From the NCBI RefSeq assembly GCF_014203535.1, contig NZ_JACHJI010000008.1, positions 248,001-312,000 on the forward strand: a stretch of 64,000 bases of DNA, in the 5' to 3' direction. The notes beneath the pieces were generated by a model, which ran no database searches, had not been told where the DNA came from, and saw only the letters and a list, made by a program, of their open reading frames with translations. Positions 34,198 through 42,435 of this stretch are shown piece by piece; the first letter of the stretch is position 1, and the number at the start of each line of letters is the position of its first letter. A program made the translations under genes and the position numbers. The stretch is from Streptomyces griseomycini (GTDB lineage Bacteria > Actinomycetota > Actinomycetes > Streptomycetales > Streptomycetaceae).

Positions 34198-34956
34198 CTA
34201 CTCCACGTCTCCCCCGGACTCGGTGTCCGCTTCCGCCTCCGACGCCGTCTCCGCGCCGCCGGCCTCCAGCAACCGCGACAACTGCCGCCCGGTGATCCGC
34301 TTGAACTTCCGCTTCTGCGGCCGCGTGCGGTCCAGCACCGCCACCTCCAGCCGCTCCGCGGGAATCTCCCGCTCGCTGCCGTTGGTGTCCCGCGACAGCG
34401 ACTGCACGGCCAGCTTCAGCGCCTCCGCCAGCGTCATCCCGTCCCGGTGCCGCTGGTCCAGGTACCCGCTGATCTGCTCCGCGTTGCCCCCCACCGCCAC
34501 CGAGCCGTGCTCGTCCACGATGGAGCCGTCGTGCGGCAGCCGGTAGATCTGGTCCTGCTCCGGGGTCTCCCCGACCTCGGCCACCACCAGCTCCACCTCG
34601 TACGGCTTCTCCCCCACGCTGGAGAAGATCGTGCCCAGCGTCTGCGCGTACACGTTCGCCAGGCCCCGGGCCGTCACGTCGTCCCGGTCGTAGGTGTAAC
34701 CCCGCAGGTCGGCGTAGCGCACGCCCCCGATCCGCAGGTTCTCGTACTCGTTGTACTTGCCGGCCGCGGCGAAGCCGATCCGGTCGTAGATCTCGCTGAA
34801 CTTGTGCAGCGCGCGGGACGGGTTCTCACCGACGAACACGATGCCGTCGGCGTACTGCAGCACGACCAGGCTGCGGCCACGGGCGATGCCCTTGCGGGCG
34901 TACTCCGCCCGGTCGGCCATCGCCTGCTGGGGTGAGACATAGAACGGCGTCGACAC
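34198..34956 (-). CDS. prcA: 20S proteasome alpha subunit PrcA
   Basis: Outer-ring subunit of the 20S proteasome, 252 residues. The N-terminal gating segment MSTPFYVSPQQAMADRAEYA and the alpha-type GIARGRSLVVLQYADGIVFVGEN are conserved. There is no catalytic N-terminal threonine, as expected. The C-terminal 25 residues are an acidic Ala/Glu/Asp-rich tail. GTG 34956. It follows prcB by 63 bases on the same strand. The ring forms the gate that the C-terminus of the ARC ATPase opens. Confidence 0.97.
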   Translation of the reverse strand: MSTPFYVSPQQAMADRAEYARKGIARGRSLVVLQYADGIVFVGENPSRALHKFSEIYDRIGFAAAGKYNEYENLRIGGVRYADLRGYTYDRDDVTARGLANVYAQTLGTIFSSVGEKPYEVELVVAEVGETPEQDQIYRLPHDGSIVDEHGSVAVGGNAEQISGYLDQRHRDGMTLAEALKLAVQSLSRDTNGSEREIPAERLEVAVLDRTRPQKRKFKRITGRQLSRLLEAGGAETASEAEADTESGGDVE

Positions 34957-35019
34957 CGGTTATCCGTCCCTTTCTGTCGAAGTCACTGGACCACCCTGAA
35001 CAACCGAACCCGCCCGCGC

Positions 35020-35865
35020 CTACAGCAGCGCCGCCCGCGGACCGTCCGGCTGCTCCAGCCGCCGCTCCAGCACGGACCGGGCGATCCCGGACGCCTCGTC
35101 CTCGGTCAGCCGGCGGAAACCGTCCTCGGTGATCACGGTGACGATCGGGTAGATCCGGCGGGCGACATCGGGACCACCGGTCGCCGAGTCGTCGTCTGCC
35201 GCGTCGTACAGGGCCTGCACCACCAGCGTGGTGGCCTCGGCCTCACTCAGGTCGTCCCGGAACAGCTTCTTCATCGCACCGCGCGCGAAGATCGACCCGG
35301 AACCGGTGGCCGCGTACCCCTGCTCCTCCGAACGTCCGCCCGTGACGTCGTAGGAGAAGATCCGCCCCTTCTCCCGGTCCACGTCGTACCCGGCGAACAG
35401 CGGCACCACGGCCAGCCCCTGCATGGCCATGCCCAGGTTCGAGCGGATCATCGTGGACAGCCGGTTCGCCTTGCCCTCCAGCGACAGCTGCGCGCCCTCG
35501 ACCTTCTCGAAGTGCTCCAGCTCCAGCTGGAACAGCTTCACCATCTCCACGGCCAGACCCGCCGTACCGGCGATCCCCACCGCCGAGTACTCGTCCGCCG
35601 GGAACACCTTCTCGATGTCCCGCTGCGCGATGACGTTGCCCATGGTGGCCCGCCGGTCACCGGCGAGCACGACCCCGCCGGGGAAGGTGACGGCCACGAT
35701 CGTGGTGCCGTGCGGCGCCTCGATCGCGCCCTGGACGGGCGGCAACTTCCTCTTGCCGGGCAGCAGTTCCGGCTGGTGCTCGGAGAGGAAGTCCATGAAG
35801 GAGGAGGATCCTGGCGTCAGGAAGGCAGCAGGGAGACGCCCGGTGCTACGAGTGTTGGCTTCCAC
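35020..35865 (-). CDS. prcB: 20S proteasome beta subunit PrcB
   Basis: Catalytic subunit, made as a 281-residue precursor. Self-cleavage after HG at residue 53 exposes Thr54 (GTTIVAVTF) as the active-site nucleophile. Asp17 and Lys33 of the mature chain (AGDRRATMG and QRDIEKVFP) complete the catalytic centre. I chose GTG 35865, with GGAAGGA 5 bases upstream; the longer frame overlaps the endonuclease VII relic. The start of the gene overlaps the 3' end of that relic. It is cotranscribed with prcA. Confidence 0.97.
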   Translation of the reverse strand: MEANTRSTGRLPAAFLTPGSSSFMDFLSEHQPELLPGKRKLPPVQGAIEAPHGTTIVAVTFPGGVVLAGDRRATMGNVIAQRDIEKVFPADEYSAVGIAGTAGLAVEMVKLFQLELEHFEKVEGAQLSLEGKANRLSTMIRSNLGMAMQGLAVVPLFAGYDVDREKGRIFSYDVTGGRSEEQGYAATGSGSIFARGAMKKLFRDDLSEAEATTLVVQALYDAADDDSATGGPDVARRIYPIVTVITEDGFRRLTEDEASGIARSVLERRLEQPDGPRAALL

Positions 35866-36093
35866 GCGATTCCTTCCACGTATGCGGCAGCCCGCCTTAT
35901 GGCATCGGGCCGATCCTTGAACTGCCCCAGCACGGCATGACGGCTGAAGCACAGTACGCCACGGACCCTACCCGTCTTGTGGCGGTGATCCACATGCGCT
36001 GCGGGGGCCGGCGAAGGCCGCTCGCGGCACGGACCCGCCGCACCGCGAGCAGCCCTTCGTCCTCTGCTCTTCCTGCACCCACAGCCCCGACAC
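35817..36093 (-). pseudogene. Remnant of a recombination endonuclease VII-like gene, internally deleted and frameshifted
   Basis: On the minus strand a GTG at 36093 with GAAGG 4 bases upstream opens a frame reading LWVQEEQRTKGCSRCGGSVP, with one zinc-ribbon CxxC, then RAAFAGP. Coding sense then continues in another frame from about 36012: PAPAAHVDH, the HNH-type core of endonuclease VII, then TGRVRGVLCF and DRPDAIRRAAAYVEG, ending at 35817. The middle of the family, about 100 residues as I recall, is missing, and the second CxxC reads CFSR, so a zinc ligand is lost. The end overlaps prcB. An intact relative occurs, I believe, at this position in other streptomycetes. I infer a decayed gene. 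Confidence 0.65.
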
Positions 36094-36122
36094 ACGACCT
36101 TCGGATCGAAGGCCGAAGCGGC

Positions 36123-36341
36123 CTACTGGCCACCCTTCTGAACGAAGGACCGCACGAAGTCCTCGGCGTTGGCCTCGAGGACGTCGTCGATCTCGTCGAG
36201 GACGTCGTCCACGTCGTCGCTCAGCTTCTCGTGACGCTCCTTGAGGTCCTCGGAAGCCTGCGCCTCCGCCGCCTGCTCCTCGACCTCCTCCGTGGACCGG
36301 GTGGCCTTCTGCTGTCCGCCGCCGGTGTCCTTGGTCGCCAT
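36123..36341 (-). CDS. pup: Prokaryotic ubiquitin-like protein Pup
   Basis: 72-residue, largely disordered protein modifier. The ARC-binding coiled-coil-forming region is KERHEKLSDDVDDVLDEIDD. The C-terminus is VQKGGQ, ending in Gln, so the deamidase Dop must convert it to Glu before ligation by PafA. I chose ATG 36341 (MATKDTGGGQQKA); the longer open frame upstream is not Pup-like. It lies between dop and the endonuclease VII relic/prcB, in the conserved order dop-pup-prcB-prcA. Confidence 0.97.
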   Translation of the reverse strand: MATKDTGGGQQKATRSTEEVEEQAAEAQASEDLKERHEKLSDDVDDVLDEIDDVLEANAEDFVRSFVQKGGQ

Positions 36342-36531
36342 CACCCTCACCCCGCTCGGTTCGCCCGACACAGTTGCTCGGTCAAGATCAGACCCTACAA
36401 GCCGGGTCCGACAATGCCCCCGCAGTTGCTCCAACGTACGGGGACCATCTCGATGGTTCCCGGCCCCGGGGTCTTCCACCCTGTCCGGCCGGACCTCACC
36501 GATGATCCGTGGATACCCACTCAGCCCCGGC

Positions 36532-38043
36532 TCACCCCCCGGACAACACCCTGACCAGGTCTTCCGCCGTGCGGCAGCGGTCCAGGAGCGCCTTGACGTG
36601 ATTACGCGTTCCGCGAAGCGGTTCCAGGGTCGGGACCCGCTGGAGCGAGTCCCGGCCCGGCAGATCGAAGATCACCGAGTCCCAGGAGGCCGCCGCGACG
36701 TCGTCCGCGTACTGCTCCAGACACCGTCCGCGGAAGTACGCGCGGGTGTCCTCCGGAGGCGCCGTACGGGCCCGCTCGACCTCGGCCTCGTCCAGCAGCC
36801 GCTTCATCCTGCCCCGGGCCACCAGACGGTTGTACAGGCCCTTGTCGGGGCGTACGTCGGCGTACTGGAGGTCCACGAGGTGCAGTCGGGCGGCGTCCCA
36901 GTCCAGGCCGTCCCTGCGCCGGTAGCCCTCCATGAGTTCCCGCTTGGCGACCCAGTCCAGCTCGCCGGCCAGGCTCATCGGGTCGTTCTCCAGGCGGGTG
37001 AGGGTGTCCTCCCAGCGCGCCAGGACGTCCTTGGTCTGCTCGTCGGCGTCCGCCCCGAAGCGTTCCTCCACGTACTTGCGGGACAGCTCGAAGTACTCCA
37101 TCTGGAGCTGGACCGCGGTGAGCGTCCGCCCGCTGCGGAGCGTGACGAGCCGCTTCAGCGACGGGTCGTGCGAGACCTGGTGCAGGGTGCGGACCGGCTG
37201 GTCGACCGCCAGGTCCACCGCGATGAAGCCGTCCTCGATCATCGACAGGACCAGGGCCGTCGTGCCCAGCTTGAGGTAGGTCGAGATCTCCGACAGGTTG
37301 GCGTCGCCGATGATCACGTGCAGCCGGCGGTACTTCTCCGCGTCGGCGTGCGGCTCGTCGCGCGTGTTGATGATCGGGCGCTTCAGCGTGGTCTCCAGGC
37401 CCACCTCGACCTCGAAGTAGTCCGCGCGCTGACTCAGCTGGAAGCCGTGCTCGTGGCCGTCCTGGCCGATGCCGACGCGGCCGGCGCCGGCGAAGACCTG
37501 CCGGGAGACGAAGAACGGCGTGAGGTGGCGCACGATGTCCGAGAAGGGGGTCTCCCGCTTCATCAGGTAGTTCTCGTGCGTGCCGTAGGACGCGCCCTTG
37601 TTGTCGGTGTTGTTCTTGTACAGGTGGATCGGCTGGGCACCGGGAAGCTGCGCGGCCCGCTCCGCCGCCTCGGCCATGATCCGCTCGCCGGCCTTGTCCC
37701 ACAGGACGGCGTCGCGCGGGTTGGTGACCTCGGGGGCGCTGTACTCCGGGTGGGCGTGGTCGACGTAGAGCCGCGCGCCGTTGGTGAGGATCACGTTGGC
37801 CAGGCCGATGTCCTCGTCGGTGAGCTGGCTGGCGTCGGCGGCCTCGCGGGCGAGGTCGAAGCCTCGCGCGTCGCGCAGCGGGTTCTCCTCCTCGAAGTCC
37901 CAGCGGGCCCGGCGGGCCCGGTGCATCGCCGCCGCGTAGGCGTTCACGATCTGGGACGAGGTGAGCATGGCATTGGCGTTGGGGTGGCCGGGGACGGAGA
38001 TCCCGTACTCCGTCTCGATGCCCATTACTCGCCGTACGGTCAT
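36532..38043 (-). CDS. dop: Pup deamidase/depupylase Dop
   Basis: 503-residue PafA paralogue that deamidates the C-terminal Gln of Pup and removes Pup from substrates. It has the N-terminal MGIETEYGIS glutamates, the catalytic aspartate in ARLYVDHAHPEYSAPE near residue 95, and HLYKNNTDNKGASYGTHENYL. The Dop-specific loop, about residues 40-80 and including FEEENPLRDARG, is present and separates it from PafA. ATG 38043 has GGAGGG upstream. It is followed by pup after 190 bases. Confidence 0.97.
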   Translation of the reverse strand: MTVRRVMGIETEYGISVPGHPNANAMLTSSQIVNAYAAAMHRARRARWDFEEENPLRDARGFDLAREAADASQLTDEDIGLANVILTNGARLYVDHAHPEYSAPEVTNPRDAVLWDKAGERIMAEAAERAAQLPGAQPIHLYKNNTDNKGASYGTHENYLMKRETPFSDIVRHLTPFFVSRQVFAGAGRVGIGQDGHEHGFQLSQRADYFEVEVGLETTLKRPIINTRDEPHADAEKYRRLHVIIGDANLSEISTYLKLGTTALVLSMIEDGFIAVDLAVDQPVRTLHQVSHDPSLKRLVTLRSGRTLTAVQLQMEYFELSRKYVEERFGADADEQTKDVLARWEDTLTRLENDPMSLAGELDWVAKRELMEGYRRRDGLDWDAARLHLVDLQYADVRPDKGLYNRLVARGRMKRLLDEAEVERARTAPPEDTRAYFRGRCLEQYADDVAAASWDSVIFDLPGRDSLQRVPTLEPLRGTRNHVKALLDRCRTAEDLVRVLSGG

Positions 38044-38230
38044 GCGGCCCTCCTTGCCCGGCGGCGTCCCCGGTCGGGGGCGCTGCTGTACCGCTGGCGC
38101 TCCGGTGCGTGTGCGGTGCCCGTCCCCGCACTGCGCGACTCGGCGGTACGGACGAGCCTAGAACGCCTTCGCCCTGGTGGGGAGATCATTTGCGTCATTG
38201 CTGTGCTCCAGCCGTGGCCCGAAAAGCAGT

Positions 38231-38265
38231 CGGCTGCGGGTACCCGCCGTGGGCACCCGCAGCCG
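38231..38265 (-). terminator. Terminator after arc
   Basis: 11-base perfect stem: CGGCTGCGGGT (38231-38241) and its complement (38255-38265), 10 bases past the ARC stop. Separates arc from dop transcription. Confidence 0.8.
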
Positions 38266-38274
38266 CCCTGGCTT

Positions 38275-40041
38275 TTACAGGTACTGACCGGTGTTCGCCA
38301 CCGTGTCGATGGAGCGTCCGGTGTCCGCACCCTGCTTTCCGGTGATGAGGGTGCGGATGTAAACGATCCGCTCGCCCTTCTTCCCGGAGATGCGGGCCCA
38401 GTCGTCCGGGTTGGTGGTGTTGGGCAGGTCCTCGTTCTCCTTGAACTCGTCCACGCAGGCCTGGAGCAGGTGGGAGACGCGGAGGCCCTTCTGGTTCTTC
38501 TCGAGGAAGTCCTTGATCGCCATCTTCTTGGCGCGGCCCACGATGTTCTCGATCATGGCGCCGGAATTGAAGTCCTTGAAGTAGAGGACTTCCTTGTCGC
38601 CGTTGGCGTAGGTGACTTCCAGGAAGCGGTTCTCCTCGGATTCGGCGTACATTTGTTCCACGGCGGTCTGGATCATGCTCTGGACCGTCATGCCCTTGTC
38701 GCCGCCGTGCTCGGCGAGGTCGTCGCCGTGCAGCGGGAGGCGCTCGGTGAGGTACTTGCCGAAGATGTCCTTGGCCGCCTCGGCGTCCGGACGCTCGATC
38801 TTGATCTTCACGTCCAGGCGGCCGGGCCGCAGGATGGCGGGGTCGATCATGTCCTCGCGGTTGGAGGCGCCGATCACGACCACGTTCTGCAGGCCCTCCA
38901 CACCGTCGATCTCGGCGAGGAGCTGCGGGACGATGGTGTTCTCCACGTCGGAGCTGACGCCGGAGCCACGGGTGCGGAAGAGGGACTCCATCTCGTCGAA
39001 GAAGACGATGACGGGGGTGCCCTCGCTGGCCTTCTCCCGGGCCCGCTGGAAGACCAGGCGGATCTGCCGCTCGGTCTCGCCGACGTACTTGTTCAGCAGC
39101 TCGGGGCCCTTGATGTTGAGGAAGAAGCTCTTGCCGGCGGCCTGGCCGGTGACCTCGGCGACCTTCTTGGCCAGCGAGTTGGCGACGGCCTTGGCGATGA
39201 GCGTCTTGCCGCATCCGGGGGGCCCGTAGAGCAGCACGCCCTTGGGCGGCCGCAGTTCGTGCTCCTTGAACAGGTCGGGGTAGAGGTACGGCAGCTCGAC
39301 CGCGTCGCGGATGGCCTCGATCTGGTTGCCGAGGCCGCCGATCTGCTCGTATCCGATGTCGGGGACCTCTTCGAGGACGAGTTCCTCGACCTCGCTCTTG
39401 GGCACGACCTCGTAGACGTACCCCGAGCGGGGCTCCAGGAGCAGGGCGTCGCCGGGGCGGATGGTGACGTCCAGCAGCGGCTCGGCGAGCCGTACCACCC
39501 GTTCCTCGTCGGTGTGCCCGAGCACCAGGGCCCGCTCGCCGTCCTCCAGGATCTCCTTGAGGGTGACGATGTCGCCGACGCGCTCGAACTCCATGGCCTC
39601 GACCACGTTGAGCGCCTCGTTGAGCATCACTTCCTGGCCGCGCCGGAGCTCGTCGAGCTCGACGCTGGGGCTGACGTTCACCCGGAGCTTGCGGCCGCCG
39701 GTGAAGATGTCGGCCGTGCCGTCCTCGTTCGCCGCGAGGAAGACCCCGAAGCCGGCCGGGGGCTGCGCGAGCCGGTCGACCTCCTCCTTGAGGGCCACGA
39801 TCTGGTCGCGGGCCTCACGGAGCGTGCCCGCGAGTCGTTCGTTCTGGGCGGACACGCCAGCCAGGTTGGTCTGCAGCTCGACGATCCGCTCTTCGAGAAT
39901 CCTCGTGTGTCGCGGAGAGTCGGCGAGCTTGCGTCGCAGGACGGCGATCTCCTGCTCAAGGTAGGCGATCTGCCCGGCCGGGTCGTCGGACCCGCGTCCC
40001 GGGCGGATGCCGCGGTTCATGTCGTCGTCGTGGGCTGCCAC
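38275..40041 (-). CDS. arc: Proteasome-associated AAA+ ATPase ARC (Mpa)
   Basis: Hexameric unfoldase of 588 residues that threads pupylated proteins into the 20S core. A coiled coil (about residues 20-85, which grips Pup) is followed by two OB-like domains and one AAA domain, with Walker A GPPGCGKT near residue 273 and Walker B VIVFFDEMESLF near residue 345. It ends in GQYL, the penultimate-tyrosine tail that docks on PrcA and opens the gate. I chose GTG 40041 (VAAHDDDMNRG) with GGAGGTGAGG upstream. On the minus strand TTTCAA and TAGGGT near 40080-40107 may form its promoter. Confidence 0.96.
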   Translation of the reverse strand: MAAHDDDMNRGIRPGRGSDDPAGQIAYLEQEIAVLRRKLADSPRHTRILEERIVELQTNLAGVSAQNERLAGTLREARDQIVALKEEVDRLAQPPAGFGVFLAANEDGTADIFTGGRKLRVNVSPSVELDELRRGQEVMLNEALNVVEAMEFERVGDIVTLKEILEDGERALVLGHTDEERVVRLAEPLLDVTIRPGDALLLEPRSGYVYEVVPKSEVEELVLEEVPDIGYEQIGGLGNQIEAIRDAVELPYLYPDLFKEHELRPPKGVLLYGPPGCGKTLIAKAVANSLAKKVAEVTGQAAGKSFFLNIKGPELLNKYVGETERQIRLVFQRAREKASEGTPVIVFFDEMESLFRTRGSGVSSDVENTIVPQLLAEIDGVEGLQNVVVIGASNREDMIDPAILRPGRLDVKIKIERPDAEAAKDIFGKYLTERLPLHGDDLAEHGGDKGMTVQSMIQTAVEQMYAESEENRFLEVTYANGDKEVLYFKDFNSGAMIENIVGRAKKMAIKDFLEKNQKGLRVSHLLQACVDEFKENEDLPNTTNPDDWARISGKKGERIVYIRTLITGKQGADTGRSIDTVANTGQYL

Positions 40042-40286
40042 GGTCCTCACCTCCTCCAAGGGGAGCTGGACGCTTCCAGACCCTACCTGGGCGGGTGTCG
40101 ATTGAAACCCCTAGATCACAAAGACGGTCGGGGTGTGTCCGATCTTCACCCTTGCGCTCTCCCTCACGCCAGGGGAATACCCACGGAAGATGATTGGAAC
40201 CCAGTCACAGGTAGGGTCGACGTGTTCAACACCCGTCGGAGCTGGCCGGATTCCCGTTCGGTCCGACGCAGGAGACGGCAGGAGAG

Positions 40287-40592
40287 ATGAGCGTGCAGCA
40301 GGAGGCCGGAGTCGACGGCGAGGCCCTGGAGGTCTGGATCGACCAGGACCTGTGTACCGGTGACGGCATCTGCGCCCAGTACGCGCCCGAGGTGTTCGAG
40401 CTGGACATCGACGGTCTGGCCTACGTGAAGAGCCCGCAGGACGAGCTGTTGCAGGACAGGGGCGCGACAACCCCCGTACCGCTGCCGCTTCTCACGGATG
40501 TGATCGACTCCGCGAAGGAGTGTCCGGGCGAGTGCATCCACGTGCGTCGCGTTTCGGACAGCGTCGAGGTGTACGGACCGGACGCCGGGTGA
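40287..40592 (+). CDS. Ferredoxin (small acidic, P450-type)
   Basis: 101-residue acidic ferredoxin. Cysteines at CTGDGIC near residue 23 and CPGEC near residue 79 fit a 3Fe-4S or 4Fe-4S cluster of the type that donates electrons to P450s in Streptomyces. ATG 40287 has GGAG upstream. It is divergent from arc and monocistronic. Mycobacteria also keep a ferredoxin next to mpa, I believe, but its partner is unknown. The nearest P450 in this window is the conservon one, 23 kb away. Confidence 0.88.
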   Translation: MSVQQEAGVDGEALEVWIDQDLCTGDGICAQYAPEVFELDIDGLAYVKSPQDELLQDRGATTPVPLPLLTDVIDSAKECPGECIHVRRVSDSVEVYGPDAG

Positions 40593-40671
40593 CCGGTACG
40601 GCACGACGCGTCACCGTCGTCTGATTTCTCACACTCTGGGGTGCGCGCCCCGACGCACGCCCTCGCGCGGG

Positions 40672-41250
40672 TCACACGCTCCTGGCGCCGGACGGGACGG
40701 ACCGCACGAACGCGCCGTTCTCCCACCGCCACTTCACGCTCTCGCGCACGTCGGGGCAGCAACTGGGGACGTCGGCCGACGAGTAGCCGAGGAGTGCGAC
40801 GGTGACGTCGCCGTCACGTACGGCGAAGTCGTCGACGTTGGTGCGGTCCTTGGGGTCGACGAGGGTGGCGACCACGCGCGGTACGGTGCTGCCGGCGGCC
40901 TGGGTGAGGACGTAGACGCCGTCGGGCGGGGTGCCCATCGGGGCGTCGCAGTGGACGACCGCCACCGTCTCCGGGCGTCCGTCGCCGTCGAGGTCGCCGG
41001 AGGCCTTCTTCTTCACCACGACGTCCACCGGGCCGCACTCGAGCGGGAACTCGACGGCCGCCGGGTCGGGCGGGGCGATGTGGGCCGGGGCGCTCTTCGT
41101 CCGCGGTCCGGGCGCCTGGGCCGCGGTCGCGGCGTCGGGCTGCAGCACCGCGGAGAGGGCCACGACGCCGGCGACGGCCGTGGCGGTGGCGACCCAGTGG
41201 ATCGGGCGGGTGTGCGTGTGGGCGAGCTCCGGGACGGCGGAAGACTGCAC
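40672..41250 (-). CDS. Secreted or membrane-anchored protein with an FG-GAP/EF-like calcium motif
   Basis: 192-residue protein with a hydrophobic segment at about residues 18-38 (WVATATAVAGVVALSAVLQP) followed by an Ala-rich possible cleavage site. The mature part has a calcium-binding-like GDLDGDGRPETVAVVHC and two Cys pairs, probably disulfides (CGP...CDA, and SCCPD). I chose GTG 41250 with AGGAGA 8 bases upstream. It is convergent with the ferredoxin gene. Function unknown; VCBS/FG-GAP proteins often bind ligands outside the cell. Confidence 0.75.
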   Translation of the reverse strand: MQSSAVPELAHTHTRPIHWVATATAVAGVVALSAVLQPDAATAAQAPGPRTKSAPAHIAPPDPAAVEFPLECGPVDVVVKKKASGDLDGDGRPETVAVVHCDAPMGTPPDGVYVLTQAAGSTVPRVVATLVDPKDRTNVDDFAVRDGDVTVALLGYSSADVPSCCPDVRESVKWRWENGAFVRSVPSGARSV

Positions 41251-41399
41251 GAGGAGTGTCTCCTGTGAGGGCTGTGCCGGTGGGGGTGGCCAGCATCGTG
41301 CCACACGTCACAGTACGGGGGAACGGCGGGGGTGTGCAGTTCCCGCGCGAGGGGGAACCGGGACGGGTTGCGGTGGCCGCCTCCGCGTCAACGCGAGAG

Positions 41400-41445
41400 C
41401 ACCGTGGCGCAGTTCCCGGGATCCGCCGGGAACTGCGCCACGGTG
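41400..41445. terminator. 18-base perfect hairpin with GGGAACTGCGC core
   Basis: CACCGTGGCGCAGTTCCC (41400-41417) pairs perfectly with 41428-41445 around a 10-base loop. It lies 30 bases beyond the trmI stop. The plus-strand exit carries TTTGTG. A third GTGCAGTTCCCGCGCGA copy lies upstream near 41335. Confidence 0.85.
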
Positions 41446-41474
41446 TTTGTGCGTTGTGAGGGTGGCGGGCCGTC

Positions 41475-42377
41475 TCAGCGGGCGGTGCCCGCCTCGGCGT
41501 TGGGTCCCGTGTAGTCCTCGCCGTAGGCGCCCTTGGCGGGGCGGCGGCGGCGCATGGGCGGCTCGACGCCGTCGGCGAGGCGGCGGGCGGTGAGCAGGAA
41601 GCCGGTGTGGCCGATCATCCGGTGGTCCGGGCGGACGGCCAGGCCCTCGATGTGCCAGTTGCGGATCATCGTCTCCCAGGCGGTCGGCTCGTTGAAGCAG
41701 CCGATCTCGCGGATGGACTCGACGGTCCGGGCGAGCTGGGTGGTGGTCGCGACGTAGCAGCACAGGATGCCGCCGGGCACCAGCGCCTTGGAGACGGCCT
41801 CCAGGCACTCCCAGGGGGCGAGCATGTCGAGGATGACGCGGTCGACGTCGGTGTCGGACAGGTTGTCCTGGAGGTCGCCGACGGTCAGCTGCCAGGCCGG
41901 GTGCGGGCCGCCGAAGTAGCGCTCGACGTTCTGCCGGGCGATGTCGGCGAAGTCCTCGCGGCGCTCGTAGCTGTGCAGCATGCCCTGGTCGCCGATGGCG
42001 CGCAGCAGGAAGCTGCTGAGCGAGCCGGAGCCGACGCCGGCCTCGACGACGCGCGCGCCGGGGAAGATGTCGGCGAAGGCGAGGATCTGCCCCGCGTCCT
42101 TCGGGTAGACGACGGCTGCCCCGCGGGGCATGGACAGGACGTAGTCGGGGAGCAGGGGGCGCAGCGCGAGGTAGGCGACGTTCCCGGTGGTGCGGACAAC
42201 GCTGCCCTCGGGAGCGCCGATCAGTTCGTCGTGCGGGAAGGAACCCTTGTGGGTGTGGAAGTTCTTCCCGGCCTCGAGCGTGAACGTGTAGTGGCGGCCC
42301 TTGGGGTCGGTCAGCTGAACCTGGTCCCCGACCTTGAAGGGCCCGCGCCTGCGGGCGGCACCGGTCGGTTCGGACAT
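41475..42377 (-). CDS. trmI: tRNA (adenine-58-N1) methyltransferase TrmI
   Basis: SAM-dependent enzyme of 300 residues that methylates A58 in the T-loop of tRNA. A small N-terminal beta domain (FKVGDQVQLTDPKGRHYTF) precedes the Rossmann domain with the SAM-binding RVVEAGVGSGSLSSFL near residue 108 and the catalytic VILDMLAPWE near residue 185. FLLTARRLADGV near residue 265 is typical. GTG or ATG at 42377 (MSEPTGAARRRGPF). It lies 58 bases after the M50 protease gene on the same strand. In mycobacteria this gene is likewise near mpa. Confidence 0.94.
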   Translation of the reverse strand: MSEPTGAARRRGPFKVGDQVQLTDPKGRHYTFTLEAGKNFHTHKGSFPHDELIGAPEGSVVRTTGNVAYLALRPLLPDYVLSMPRGAAVVYPKDAGQILAFADIFPGARVVEAGVGSGSLSSFLLRAIGDQGMLHSYERREDFADIARQNVERYFGGPHPAWQLTVGDLQDNLSDTDVDRVILDMLAPWECLEAVSKALVPGGILCCYVATTTQLARTVESIREIGCFNEPTAWETMIRNWHIEGLAVRPDHRMIGHTGFLLTARRLADGVEPPMRRRRPAKGAYGEDYTGPNAEAGTAR

Positions 42378-42435
42378 GTGACCAGCCTACCGGTCCCGGC
42401 GGGGGCCGCCGACCACGCGGGCCGCTCCGCGGTGG

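Noticed and set aside
33841..34935. Open frame across the prcA region on the plus strand
   Set aside because: Covers the terminator and the antisense of prcA; Arg/Pro/His-rich with no start signals.
36241..40290. A 1349-codon open frame on the plus strand
   Set aside because: Antisense to dop and arc. The translation is rich in V/L/D/H/R in the pattern of a complement of real coding sequence.
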